Positions 1 to 7,025 of a stretch of DNA of 34,031 nucleotides are shown here, one piece after another. The translations under genes and the position numbers were made by a program. The stretch is from Mycobacterium kyorinense (lineage in GTDB: Bacteria > Actinomycetota > Actinomycetes > Mycobacteriales > Mycobacteriaceae), in the NCBI RefSeq assembly GCF_001672775.1, contig NZ_LZKJ01000060.1, positions 1 to 34,031 of the forward strand, in the 5' to 3' direction. Below the pieces are notes generated by a model. The model made no database searches, was not told the origin of the DNA, and was given only the letters and a program-made list of their open reading frames with translations. Within the stretch, counting starts at the first letter, position 1; every line of letters starts with the position of its first letter.

Positions 1-2
1 GC

Positions 3-1646
3 CACTACCGCGTCGCCGACGTGTTGCCGCTGACCCCGCTGCAGCAAGGACTGCTTTACCACGCCAGCATCGCGCAGGGCTCCGGTGACGACGTGTATGC
101 GGTGCAACTGGATCTGGCGTTGAGCGGCCCGCTCGACCAGCACCGGCTGCGCGATGCCGTGCAGGCGGTGGTCAACCGGCATCCCCAGCTCGTCGCCCGG
201 TTCTGCCCGCAGTTCGACCAACCGGTGCAAGTCATTCCCGCAGATCCGGTGGCGCCCTGGCGGTATGTCGATTTGGACGCCGGCGATACCGACGAGCCGA
301 TCGAGCAGATCTGCGCCGCCGAACGCGCCGCGGTCTGCGACCTGCTCGTCCAGCCGGCCTTCCGGGTGGTGTTGATTCGCACCGCACCGGACCGGCACCG
401 GTTTGTCCTGACCAATCACCACATCGTGCTCGACGGCTGGTCGATGCCCATCTTGATGCACGAGATCTTCGCCGGCTACCACCAGCAGCGGCTGCCCGCG
501 GCCTCGCCGTATCGCAGCTTCATGACCTGGCTGGCCCAACGGGATCGCGTTGCCGCCCATGCGGCGTGGCGCGAGGTGTTCACCGACTTTGACAGTCCCA
601 TCCTGGTCGGTCCGCCGCACAAGTTAGGGCTGCGCCGGCGAAGCGTTGAATCCTTCCGGCTGTCGGCGAAGACCACTCGCGCCCTGACCAAACTGGCCCG
701 CTCGCAACACACCACCGTCAACATCGTGCTGCAGGGCGCCTGGGCGCTGCTGCTGTCCTCGCTGACCGGCAAGCATGATGTGGCCTTCGGCACCGTCGTC
801 TCGGGGCGGCCACCGGAGGTGGTCGGCGCGGAATCGATGGTCGGCCTGTTGATCAACACGGTTCCGGTGCGGGCGCACATCGCGTCGGCAGCCTCCACCG
901 CAGACCTGCTCGACCAACTGCAAAACGCCCACAACGAGACGCTCGAACACCAGCATGTGCCACTCAGCGACATTCACCGGATCACCGGTCAAGAACAGCT
1001 GTTTGACACCGTGTTCGTCTACGAGAACTACCCGACCGACACCGGCGCGGCGCCGGGCGTCGACGGGCTGTCCATCACCGGCTTCACCAGCCGCGACTAC
1101 TACCACTACCCGCTGACCGTCCAGGCCGGGCCCGGCACGGAACTGAGCCTTCGCGTCCAATTCGACACCGACGTCTTCGATTTGGACAACATCGAAGCGC
1201 TGGTCGAGCGGTTCGAGCAGGTGCTGGTGGCCATGACTGCCCATCCGACGCGGCCGTTGTCGTCGTTGGATCTGCTGGAGGGTACCGAGCACGCCGGGCT
1301 GGACGGGTGGAGCACCCGGGTGCTGTCGACCCCTTCGGCTACCACGGCGTCGGTATCGAACGCTCACGACACCAACGGTGAGTATCACGCCCCCGCGACC
1401 TTGGTCGAACAGATCGTGGCCGGCATCTACGCCCAAGTGCTGGAACTAGACCGGGTCGGAGTCGACGAGTCATTCTTCGATCTGGGCGGGGACTCGCTGG
1501 CCGCGATGCGGGCAATCGCAGCGATCAACGCCGCACTCGATACCCGCCTTGCGGTGCCCGCCCTATTCGAGGCGCCGTCGGTCCGAAGCCTCAGCGCGCA
1601 GTTGGACACCGACGTCGACTCGGTGAAAGATCGTCCGGCAACTTAA
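3..1646 (+). CDS. NRPS, C-terminal part: condensation domain + carrier protein (5' end outside window)
   Basis: The frame is open at the left edge, so this is the 3' end of a longer peptide synthetase gene. A condensation (C) domain begins at once with the LPLTPLQQGLLYHA signature (from about nt 24). Its active-site HHIVLDGW motif lies at nt 417-440, so peptide-bond formation looks intact. The C domain ends around nt 1290. After only about 30 residues of linker a carrier domain (PCP) follows, with FFDLGGDSL; the Ser codon for phosphopantetheine is 1494-1496. Normally an adenylation domain of roughly 500 residues sits between these two; it is missing and the frame is unbroken. The protein stops shortly after the PCP, with no thioesterase or reductase. 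Release and loading of this last carrier must therefore involve other proteins, or the module is non-canonical. The next gene is convergent, 31 bp away. The family call is certain; the product is unknown. Confidence 0.93.
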   Translation, partial: HYRVADVLPLTPLQQGLLYHASIAQGSGDDVYAVQLDLALSGPLDQHRLRDAVQAVVNRHPQLVARFCPQFDQPVQVIPADPVAPWRYVDLDAGDTDEPIEQICAAERAAVCDLLVQPAFRVVLIRTAPDRHRFVLTNHHIVLDGWSMPILMHEIFAGYHQQRLPAASPYRSFMTWLAQRDRVAAHAAWREVFTDFDSPILVGPPHKLGLRRRSVESFRLSAKTTRALTKLARSQHTTVNIVLQGAWALLLSSLTGKHDVAFGTVVSGRPPEVVGAESMVGLLINTVPVRAHIASAASTADLLDQLQNAHNETLEHQHVPLSDIHRITGQEQLFDTVFVYENYPTDTGAAPGVDGLSITGFTSRDYYHYPLTVQAGPGTELSLRVQFDTDVFDLDNIEALVERFEQVLVAMTAHPTRPLSSLDLLEGTEHAGLDGWSTRVLSTPSATTASVSNAHDTNGEYHAPATLVEQIVAGIYAQVLELDRVGVDESFFDLGGDSLAAMRAIAAINAALDTRLAVPALFEAPSVRSLSAQLDTDVDSVKDRPAT

Positions 1647-1677
1647 AGACGTTGGCTCCCAATATGTTCAGCTACGC

Positions 1678-2352
1678 TTACCACATCAGTGGGACCAGGC
1701 GATAACGCGCCTTCTGCGTGTACTCGAGGTATCCGGCCAATTCTTCCCGGAGCAGCTTTTCTTCGTCGCGGATGCGCAGGATCAACACGATCACGCCCGG
1801 TATCACGAACACCAGCCCCCAGTAGGAGCCGAGCGCAAGGGGAAAGCCGACCATCGTGATCACGTTGCCGGTGTACATGGGGTGGCGCACCAGCCCGTAC
1901 AGCCCAGTGGAAATGAGCTGCTGACCGTCCTCCACCCGCACAGTTGAGGCCGCGTAGCTATTTTGAATGACCACCATTACCGTCAGACCCAGTCCAACCG
2001 ACACCAGCACATCACCGACCAAGCACAGTGCGGTTGGTACCGACGACCAGCCGAAGCGGTGGTCAAGCGGGCTCACCACGACCATTGCCGCCAGCGACAA
2101 ATACCACCCGCCGATCACGATCTTCTGCGCCGTTCGACTCTCGGCTGTGGGCCCCGCGCGCCGACGCCGCTGGTGCGCATCGGGATTCGTCCGCAGCAGG
2201 TAAACGCTGGGCACCCATGTCCATAGCACGAACAGCGCCAGAAAAACCCATGCCTGCCAGTAGTTGACCGTGCCGGCCGCCGAAAACAGCACCAAACCGA
2301 ACACCAGAAGTTCAGCAAGTCCGAAGAGCAGCACTTGAGCAATGTTTTTCAC
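1678..2352 (-). CDS. isoprenylcysteine carboxyl methyltransferase (ICMT)-family membrane protein
   Basis: This 224-residue integral membrane protein has about five hydrophobic segments: residues about 5-27, 33-53, 80-98, 107-128 and 165-193. The C-terminal half carries the ICMT/PEMT-like signature GLYGLVRHPMYTG followed by RIRDEEKLL and a Tyr-rich end. In this family that part binds S-adenosylmethionine at the membrane face. Bacterial members are mostly uncharacterised methyltransferases; protein prenylcysteine methylation is not implied. It is convergent with the upstream NRPS and divergent from osmC. The ATG at 2352 directly precedes a hydrophobic helix, which suits a membrane protein. The family call is good; the substrate is unknown. 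Confidence 0.85.
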   Translation of the reverse strand: MKNIAQVLLFGLAELLVFGLVLFSAAGTVNYWQAWVFLALFVLWTWVPSVYLLRTNPDAHQRRRRAGPTAESRTAQKIVIGGWYLSLAAMVVVSPLDHRFGWSSVPTALCLVGDVLVSVGLGLTVMVVIQNSYAASTVRVEDGQQLISTGLYGLVRHPMYTGNVITMVGFPLALGSYWGLVFVIPGVIVLILRIRDEEKLLREELAGYLEYTQKARYRLVPLMW

Positions 2353-2457
2353 GCATCCGCCTTACGGTCCGACCGGTACCGCATGCTAACAGCGCACATC
2401 GCCTGCGCCGCACAGCGCCAATCAGCCCCTTCTCATCGCCGACAGGGTGCACTACTG

Positions 2458-2480
2458 TTTACACAAGTCGCGGTTGTAAA
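2458..2480. promoter_or_regulatory. inverted repeat upstream of osmC, candidate operator
   Basis: TTTACA (2458-2463) and TGTAAA (2475-2480) form a 6-bp inverted repeat with 11 bp between the halves. It lies 26 bp before the osmC start, in the 154-bp gap between divergent genes. The AT-rich arms stand out in this GC-rich DNA and could be a dimeric repressor site overlapping the promoter. OsmC/Ohr genes are often controlled by MarR-type regulators, but no such regulator is in the window. Confidence 0.35.
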
Positions 2481-2506
2481 AAAGCGTTCTAGAGGAGTAG
2501 GTGCCG

Positions 2507-2947
2507 ATGAGCATTGCCGAACGATCTACGACGACGACATGGGAAGGCCCACTGGCACGCGGCGGCGGTGTCCTTGTGGAGGGGAGCAGCGGGGCGCTCG
2601 ACGGCCTGGCGGTGTCCTGGGCGGCGCGTACCGAGCAGCCGGGCGGGAAGACCAGTCCCGAGGAGTTGGCCGCCGCCGCGCACTCGTCGTGCTTTGCGAT
2701 GGCGTTGGCGCTGAAGTTGGGCGAGAACAAGACCCCACCGGAGCGACTCAACGTCGAATCCACCGTGACACTCGACGAGGTGGACGGCCTCCCCACGATC
2801 ACCACGTCCCGGCTCACGGTGCGCGGTCGGGTGCCCGGCTTGGATGCCGGCGCGTTCGCGACCATCGTCGACGACGCCGCCGCGTTGTGTCCGGTGTCGC
2901 GGTTGTTTGCCGGCGCCAAGATCAGCGTCGACGTCGAACTCGAGTAG
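2507..2947 (+). CDS. OsmC-family peroxidase
   Basis: This is a 146-residue OsmC/Ohr-fold protein, a thiol peroxidase family that reduces organic hydroperoxides using two cysteines. Both are visible: the first in AAHSSCFAMAL, the second in the AALCPVSRLF segment. Length and the two-Cys layout match OsmC proper, not a degenerate relative. A GTG at 2501 is in frame, but ATG 2507 is better spaced (9 nt) from GAGGAG at 2492-2497. The GTG of the hemerythrin gene begins 6 bp after the stop, so the two are probably one transcript. A candidate operator lies at 2458-2480. The protein is cytoplasmic and a peroxide-defence role is likely. Confidence 0.9.
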   Translation: MSIAERSTTTTWEGPLARGGGVLVEGSSGALDGLAVSWAARTEQPGGKTSPEELAAAAHSSCFAMALALKLGENKTPPERLNVESTVTLDEVDGLPTITTSRLTVRGRVPGLDAGAFATIVDDAAALCPVSRLFAGAKISVDVELE

Positions 2948-2953
2948 GCCACC

Positions 2954-3418
2954 GTGCCCGAACTGGCAGCAGCGCTGGAACGCGAACACCACGAAATCGA
3001 CGCTGGCATCGCCGCATTCGTCGAAGCATTGGACGGCGGTGGCGTGCAACCCGAACCCTTGGTCGCGGCGTTGGAAGCGCTGCGGAGACACATCTATCTC
3101 GAAGAGGTGTTCCTGTTTCCGCCGCTCCGCGAAGCCGGCATGGTAATGCCGATCTTCGTGATGCTGCGCGAACATGGCGAGCTGTGGCGCACGATGGACG
3201 AGCTGACCGATCTGCTGACCGCGGGAACCGACAGCGAGGGGTTGGCGGCAGCCTGCCGTACGCTGCTGAACCAACTCGAGCAGCACAACTCCAAGGAAGA
3301 ACCGGTCATCTACCCGCACGCCGACACCGGCCTGCCTGCCCACACCGCCGAGGAGCTAGCCCGGTTCATCGAAAGCGGTAGCACGCCGGCCGGCTGGGTC
3401 TGTCAGACCGCTGCCTGA
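2954..3418 (+). CDS. hemerythrin domain protein (HHE cation-binding)
   Basis: This is a 154-residue all-helical HHE protein. Metal-ligand motifs recur as expected for a four-helix bundle: EREHHEID near residue 10, a His in LRRHIYLEE near 46, a His in LREHGELW near 75, and QHNSKEEPVIYPHAD near 112-126. Such domains hold a di-iron centre that binds or senses O2, NO or peroxide. The GTG start lies 6 bp after osmC, implying translational coupling. With OsmC before it and an AhpD/CMD-like protein after it, a role in reactive-species handling is plausible but inferred. The exact ligand is not predictable from sequence. Confidence 0.88.
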   Translation: MPELAAALEREHHEIDAGIAAFVEALDGGGVQPEPLVAALEALRRHIYLEEVFLFPPLREAGMVMPIFVMLREHGELWRTMDELTDLLTAGTDSEGLAAACRTLLNQLEQHNSKEEPVIYPHADTGLPAHTAEELARFIESGSTPAGWVCQTAA

Positions 3419-3446
3419 TTGACCCAGCCGTAGGCGGCTCCATACT
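3419..3446 (+). promoter_or_regulatory. candidate promoter for the CMD-family gene
   Basis: TTGACC (3419-3424) is followed after 16 bp by CATACT (3441-3446); an alternative -10, TACTGT at 3443-3448, gives 18 bp. It would start RNA near 3453-3455. It lies just after the hemerythrin stop, so the downstream gene may be transcribed on its own. Called by eye. Confidence 0.35.
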
Positions 3447-3468
3447 GTGCGGGTATGGAGCAGCGCCA

Positions 3469-4056
3469 ATGACCGAACCCCGCCTGCCGCTGTTGCCCGT
3501 CGTCGAAGCCAAGGCCGCCGCTGATGAAGCCGGTGTACCCGACTACATGGCCGAGCTCAACATCTTTCAGATGCTGCTCAACCATCCGAGCCTGGCGCGC
3601 GCACTCAATGACCTGTTGGCGACCATGCTGTGGCACGGCGCTCTGGACTCGCGGCTGCGTGAATTGGTGATCATGCGTATCGGCTGGCTCACCGCTTCCG
3701 AGTACGAGTGGACCCAACATTGGCGGGTGGCACAAGGCCTCGGCGTTTCCGCCGATGATCTGCTGGGCGTACGTGATTGGCAGTCCCACAACGGGTTCGG
3801 CGCCGCCGAACGGGCGGTGCTGGCGGCCACCGACGACGTCGTACGCGACGGCGCGGTGAGTGCCAACAGTTGGGCGGCGTGTGAAAGCGAATTCGCCGAT
3901 CGCGCAGTGCTCATCGAGTTGGTCACGGCCATCGGCGCGTGGCGGATGGTTGCGTCGATCCTGCACAGCCTGCGAGTCCCGTTGGAGGACGGCGTTTTGG
4001 GCTGGCCGCCCGACGGGCGCGCGCCGAGTGGCCAGTTAGGACACGCATCCGACTAA
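3469..4056 (+). CDS. carboxymuconolactone decarboxylase (AhpD-like) family protein
   Basis: This is a 195-residue helical protein of the CMD/AhpD superfamily. The core HGALDSRLRELVIMRIGWLTASEYEWTQH is recognisable in two parts: LRELVIMRIG, then EYEWTQH. In AhpD this segment carries a CxxC redox pair. Here the positions read EYEWTQH, with no cysteine pair, so disulfide-reductase activity is not expected; a decarboxylase or other enzymatic role is possible. ATG 3469 has GGAG at 3457-3460 as ribosome binding site. A five-codon frame (ATG 3455 to TGA 3472) overlaps the start by ATGA. A candidate promoter lies at 3419-3446. The family is clear; the substrate is unknown. Confidence 0.85.
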   Translation: MTEPRLPLLPVVEAKAAADEAGVPDYMAELNIFQMLLNHPSLARALNDLLATMLWHGALDSRLRELVIMRIGWLTASEYEWTQHWRVAQGLGVSADDLLGVRDWQSHNGFGAAERAVLAATDDVVRDGAVSANSWAACESEFADRAVLIELVTAIGAWRMVASILHSLRVPLEDGVLGWPPDGRAPSGQLGHASD

Positions 4057-4097
4057 AAGCTGTGCGATAACTGGCCATTCGGGTCAGCTTGCAGACC

Positions 4098-4128
4098 GAT
4101 TGACACGTCAATCAATGACTCGTAGCGT
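4098..4128 (+). promoter_or_regulatory. promoter with palindromic operator over the -35, nitronate monooxygenase gene
   Basis: TTGACA (4100-4105), a 17-bp spacer and TAGCGT (4123-4128) form a good mycobacterial sigma-A promoter. Seven bases later is an in-frame GTG (4136), so the mRNA would be leaderless. The arms GATTGAC (4098-4104) and GTCAATC (4107-4113) form a perfect 7-bp inverted repeat with a 2-bp centre covering the -35, a typical place for a TetR-type repressor. M. tuberculosis has a TetR gene (Rv1534) next to the orthologue, as I recall; none is beside it here. Confidence 0.6.
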
Positions 4129-4135
4129 CGTCGCC

Positions 4136-5263
4136 GTGCAAACCAGAGCCGCCGAGATGCTCGGCGTCGAGTTTCCGATCTGCGCATTCAGCCATTGCCG
4201 CGACGTGGTGGCCGCGGTGACCAACGCCGGCGGCTTCGGCGTTCTCGGCGCCGTCGCGCACAGCCCGCAACGGCTGGACAGCGAACTCAGCTGGATCGAA
4301 CAGCAAACCGGTGGCAAACCCTACGGCGTCGATCTGCTGTTGCCGCCCAAGTACGTCGGCGCCGAATCCGGTGGCATCGACGCGGCGCAGGTGACAGAGC
4401 TGCTGCCGGAGGAGCACCGCGCGTTTCTCGACGACCTGCTGGGCCGCTACGGCATCGCGGCGGCCAGCGACCAACCGAAACCGCGGCCCACCGCCGGGCT
4501 GAACGTGTCGCCGAAGGGCTATCAGCCGCTGCTGGATGTGGCCTTCGACCACGACATCCGCCTGATCGCCAGCGCACTCGGCCCACCGCCGGCGGATCTG
4601 GTCGCCCGCGCCCACGACAACGACGTGCTGGTAGCCGCGCTGGCAGGCACGACGCAGCACGCGCTGCGGCACGCGGCCGCTGGGGTGGACCTGATTGTCG
4701 CCCAAGGCACCGAGGCCGGGGGACACACCGGAGAAGTGGCGACAATGGTGCTGGTCCCCGAAATCGTCGACGCCGTTGCGCCGCTGCCCGTCTTGGCCGC
4801 CGGCGGGATTGCCCGCGGCCGCCAGGTCGCCGCGGCGCTGGCCCTGGGCGCTGAGGGCGTGTGGTGCGGATCGGTGTGGCTGACCACTGAGGAAGCCGAG
4901 ACACTGCCAGCGGTCAAGGACAAGTTCCTGGCTGCATCGTCGTCGGACACGGTGCGCTCACGCTCGCTGACGGGCAAACCCGCGCGCATGCTGCGCACGG
5001 CGTGGACCGACGAGTGGGAGCGGCCGGAGAGTCCGTCGCCGCTGGGCATGCCGCTGCAAAGCGCGTTGGTCGCCGACCCGCAGCTGCGCATCAACCAGGC
5101 CGCCGGCCACGCTGACGCCAAGGCACGCGAGCTGGCGACCTACTTCGTCGGGCAGGTAGTCGGATCGCTTGACAAGGTGAAGCCGGCGCGGTCGGTGGTG
5201 CTCGAGATGGTGTCGGAGTTCATCGACGCCGTCGGGCATCTCGACGACCTGGTCGATCGGTGA
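4136..5263 (+). CDS. nitronate monooxygenase (2-nitropropane dioxygenase family), Rv1533-like
   Basis: This is a 375-residue FMN-dependent TIM-barrel enzyme. Family landmarks are the N-terminal PICAFSHCRDVVAAVTNAGG, the central GVDLIVAQGTEAGGHTGE, and AAGGIARGRQVAAALALGAEGVWCGS, whose Gly-rich loops bind the FMN phosphate. The family oxidises alkyl nitronates or related toxic acids. The N-terminus QTRAAEMLGVEFPICAF fits the mycobacterial orthologue starting at GTG 4136. That start lies 7 nt after a good -10, implying a leaderless message. Upstream in-frame starts (ATG 4115, TTG 4100) lie inside the promoter and are rejected. The true substrate in mycobacteria is unknown. It follows the CMD gene in the same orientation but has its own promoter. 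Confidence 0.92.
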   Translation: MQTRAAEMLGVEFPICAFSHCRDVVAAVTNAGGFGVLGAVAHSPQRLDSELSWIEQQTGGKPYGVDLLLPPKYVGAESGGIDAAQVTELLPEEHRAFLDDLLGRYGIAAASDQPKPRPTAGLNVSPKGYQPLLDVAFDHDIRLIASALGPPPADLVARAHDNDVLVAALAGTTQHALRHAAAGVDLIVAQGTEAGGHTGEVATMVLVPEIVDAVAPLPVLAAGGIARGRQVAAALALGAEGVWCGSVWLTTEEAETLPAVKDKFLAASSSDTVRSRSLTGKPARMLRTAWTDEWERPESPSPLGMPLQSALVADPQLRINQAAGHADAKARELATYFVGQVVGSLDKVKPARSVVLEMVSEFIDAVGHLDDLVDR

Positions 5264-5392
5264 GTCCGGCCGCTAACCGAGCCCGCCGTCGCCGCTGAGG
5301 CTGCGGGATGCCCACGTTTCCTCACAGGCCACGGCATAACCGCAGCTCATGGCATTCAGCGGTGGTTCAGCGAATTCACAGGTGTGTTTGAA

Positions 5393-5421
5393 TTGACCCG
5401 ACCGAGCTCATCATGCATCAT
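5393..5421 (+). promoter_or_regulatory. promoter of the M-box transcript
   Basis: TTGACC (5393-5398), 17 bp, then CATCAT (5416-5421; four of six matches to TATAAT). RNA would start close to 5428, just before the conserved M-box core at 5437. Position and spacing fit well; the -10 is weak. Confidence 0.45.
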
Positions 5422-5436
5422 CGGTTGGGTAAGCAC

Positions 5437-5587
5437 CTCGTTAGGCGAGGCGTCTACATGGATATAGGCCACTGACCCCGAACGTCGAGAGACGCCCAGG
5501 GTCAGGACAGCTCCTCCCGGCTTAAGGGTTGAGCCCAAGTGGCTTCCGGATTCCGGATACGCCGTGTAGTGCCGAAGCTCTGACGAG
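5437..5587 (+). ncRNA. M-box (ykoK) magnesium riboswitch
   Basis: The conserved M-box blocks occur in order: CTCGTTAGGCGAGG (from 5437), ATGGATATAGGCCACTG, CGTCGAGAGACGCC, AGGGTCAGGACAGCTC, CCGGCTTAAGGGTTGAGCCC, AAGTGGCTTCCGGATTCCGG, and GTAGTGCCGAAGCTCTGACGAG at the end. The closing helix P1 pairs 5437-5444 with 5580-5587. M-boxes fold around Mg2+ and lower expression when Mg2+ is plentiful. In M. tuberculosis one copy precedes Rv1535, and the next ORF here is its homologue. Downstream are a short CCCGA/TCGGG hairpin (5602-5617) followed by TTCTGT, and a 7-bp stem with ACAG loop (5644-5661). Either could belong to the expression platform; neither has a strong U-run. Confidence 0.95.
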
Positions 5588-5690
5588 TGGGGTGCGGGTT
5601 TCCCGAGAGTCATCGGGTTCTGTACTCCTGCTTGCGCGCAAACCGTGCGGACAGCCGCACGCCAGACGGCCGCGAGGAGGTGAGGGACGC

Positions 5691-5771
5691 ATGAGTTCCA
5701 GTGATAGTCCGGACCGATATCCGGGCTTTGTTTCGTCCCGATCCGGCCTCCGGCACGCCGCGCTCAGCTGA
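5691..5771 (+). CDS. candidate upstream ORF (26 codons) between M-box and Rv1535-like gene
   Basis: An ATG at 5691 follows an exceptionally strong purine tract (AGGAGGTGAGGG, 5675-5686) and reads 26 codons to TGA at 5769-5771, giving MSSSDSPDRYPGFVSSRSGL and a short tail. The stop lies in a perfect 12-bp palindrome GCTCAGCTGAGC (5762-5773). Translation here would put a ribosome in the 270-nt leader between riboswitch and gene, which could protect the RNA from Rho. The ribosome binding site is stronger than many real ones in the window. No homology is recognised, so a leader peptide is an inference. Confidence 0.4.
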   Translation: MSSSDSPDRYPGFVSSRSGLRHAALS

Positions 5772-5858
5772 GCTAGCGCGTTTGCCTCAAGGCGCCGTTT
5801 CGGACGGGACATCCGAATCCTGTTGTTCCCGTTTGACTTTCCCCGCTAGGAGGCGACC

Positions 5859-6080
5859 ATGACCGCTGCACTCTACGACGAAGTGGTAACGGCACCGCAG
5901 ACCCCGAAGCTGAGGGTGGTGCCCCAGCCGACGGCGACGCCCAAGCACGTCTCCAAGCAGTCCGATCGCTTATTCGCCGGTGACCCGCTGGTCGACGGGG
6001 CGGCCCGGCTGCTGTCGATTCCGCTGCGGCAGCTCTACGCTGCGCTGTGGCGGGCCGGCGTGCTGGAGATCAGCTCGTAA
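5859..6080 (+). CDS. conserved mycobacterial hypothetical protein, Rv1535-like, M-box controlled
   Basis: This is a 73-residue protein starting MTAALYDEVVTAPQTPKLRV. It has a Pro/Thr-rich first half and a more ordered second half (DPLVDGAARLLSIPLRQLYAALWRAG). It has no membrane segment, signal peptide or enzyme motif. TAGGAGGCGACC before ATG 5859 is a strong ribosome binding site. It is the first full gene after the M-box and is followed by a long terminator hairpin, so it is probably monocistronic and raised at low Mg2+. The magnesium link comes only from the riboswitch; the protein's function is unknown. Confidence 0.85.
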   Translation: MTAALYDEVVTAPQTPKLRVVPQPTATPKHVSKQSDRLFAGDPLVDGAARLLSIPLRQLYAALWRAGVLEISS

Positions 6081-6093
6081 GAACGTTGTCGTC

Positions 6094-6132
6094 GCTCCCG
6101 GCACTGAGGTGTCCCGCCTCGGTCCCGGGAGC
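6094..6132. terminator. long hairpin between convergent genes (terminator)
   Basis: GCTCCCGG (6094-6101) pairs with CCGGGAGC (6125-6132). Inside it ACTGAGG (6103-6109) pairs with CCTCGGT (6117-6123) with one G-T pair, leaving a 7-nt loop. It starts 14 bp after the Rv1535-like stop and ends just before the convergent lipase stop. There is no U-run, as is common for mycobacterial terminators; it could serve both strands. Confidence 0.7.
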
Positions 6133-6135
6133 GCC

Positions 6136-6954
6136 TCATGTCTGAGCCGCAATGAGCGTGTTCAGCCCGTCGCGGTAGGCGGCCAGGCTGTGACGCCAGC
6201 CGATGTCGATCGGACCGCCGCTGTCGACCATAATTTGGCTGCCGACGTGCACGTACGGCGACGGCGGTACGTGCGGCACGATGTCGAGGAAGTTGACCAC
6301 CCGAAAGCAGCTTTCAATAGCGGCGTTGAACGCTGAGGCGAAGTCGGGCAGGCCGACTCGCGGCCCGGCGAACGTGATGAGTCGCGGTTCGATGGTGTTG
6401 GGCGGCATGTTCTTGAAAATGTCGGGCGCCGCGAGCACGGCCAGCGCCGCGCCGAGGCTGTGACCGGTCAGCAGGATCTGATCGCAGCCAGCGGTCGCGG
6501 CGGCCAGATCCGCGGCGATGCTGGTGCGAATGGTCTCGTAGACATCCTGGAAGCCGTCGTGCACCTGGCCGAACCCGGCCAGCGGTCGATAGTTCTCGGG
6601 GACGGCGTCGAGATCGGCCACCCAATCCGCGACGTCTGAGGTACCGCGAAACGACAAGAACGCGGTGCGGCTGGTGGCGTCGTGGCCCATCAACCCGAAA
6701 ATGTTGGTGTCCTTGGTCATTGCCGTCACGGCGGGATGCGGGTTGACCATCGCGGCCAGCACCACCCCGCTGGCCTCGATCAGCGAGGTCTGCACGAATC
6801 CCGACGGCAGTGCCGGGGCGCTGCCATCCATCACCGTGTAGGCCGCCGTCGCCAGCGGCAGAACCACGTCGCGAGCAAACGACGCGTCGAAAGCCACACC
6901 GCAGTCTAAAAACGGCCGCCCCGATTTCGTGGACGTTTGACGGCGACGGCCCAT
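6136..6954 (-). CDS. class 3 lipase (alpha/beta hydrolase)
   Basis: This 272-residue protein has the Lipase_3 layout: FLSFRGTSDVADWVADLDA (oxyanion region, about 99-117), nucleophile elbow TGHSLGAALA with Ser166, FAGPRVGLPDF, acid Asp224 in NFLDIVPHVP, and His255 in WRHSLAAY. The triad is complete, so it should be an active acylglycerol or ester hydrolase. No signal peptide is seen, so a cytoplasmic or non-classically exported enzyme is likely. The first 18 residues are basic and not lipase-like. An internal GTG (about nt 6897) after TAGACT on the same strand is a possible alternative start. I do not recall a lipase at this place in M. tuberculosis, so it may be accessory. It is convergent with the M-box gene. 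Confidence 0.9.
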   Translation of the reverse strand: MGRRRQTSTKSGRPFLDCGVAFDASFARDVVLPLATAAYTVMDGSAPALPSGFVQTSLIEASGVVLAAMVNPHPAVTAMTKDTNIFGLMGHDATSRTAFLSFRGTSDVADWVADLDAVPENYRPLAGFGQVHDGFQDVYETIRTSIAADLAAATAGCDQILLTGHSLGAALAVLAAPDIFKNMPPNTIEPRLITFAGPRVGLPDFASAFNAAIESCFRVVNFLDIVPHVPPSPYVHVGSQIMVDSGGPIDIGWRHSLAAYRDGLNTLIAAQT

Positions 6955-7025
6955 TGCTCGCTTCCACCGGCGTCGGCATCCGCAGTAGCGTTGAGCTACC
7001 CGAGCCGGTCCGAAGGGAGCGCGCC

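Noticed and set aside
2335..3381. 348-codon plus-strand ORF across osmC and hemerythrin
   Set aside because: Arg-rich out-of-frame reading; osmC and hemerythrin motifs are in the other frames.
4100..4135. TTG 4100 or ATG 4115 as nitronate monooxygenase start
   Set aside because: They overlap the -35 and spacer of the promoter; GTG 4136 fits a leaderless start.
5529..5690. in-frame upstream extension of the 26-codon uORF
   Set aside because: It would read through the conserved M-box RNA; the strong ribosome site is directly before 5691.
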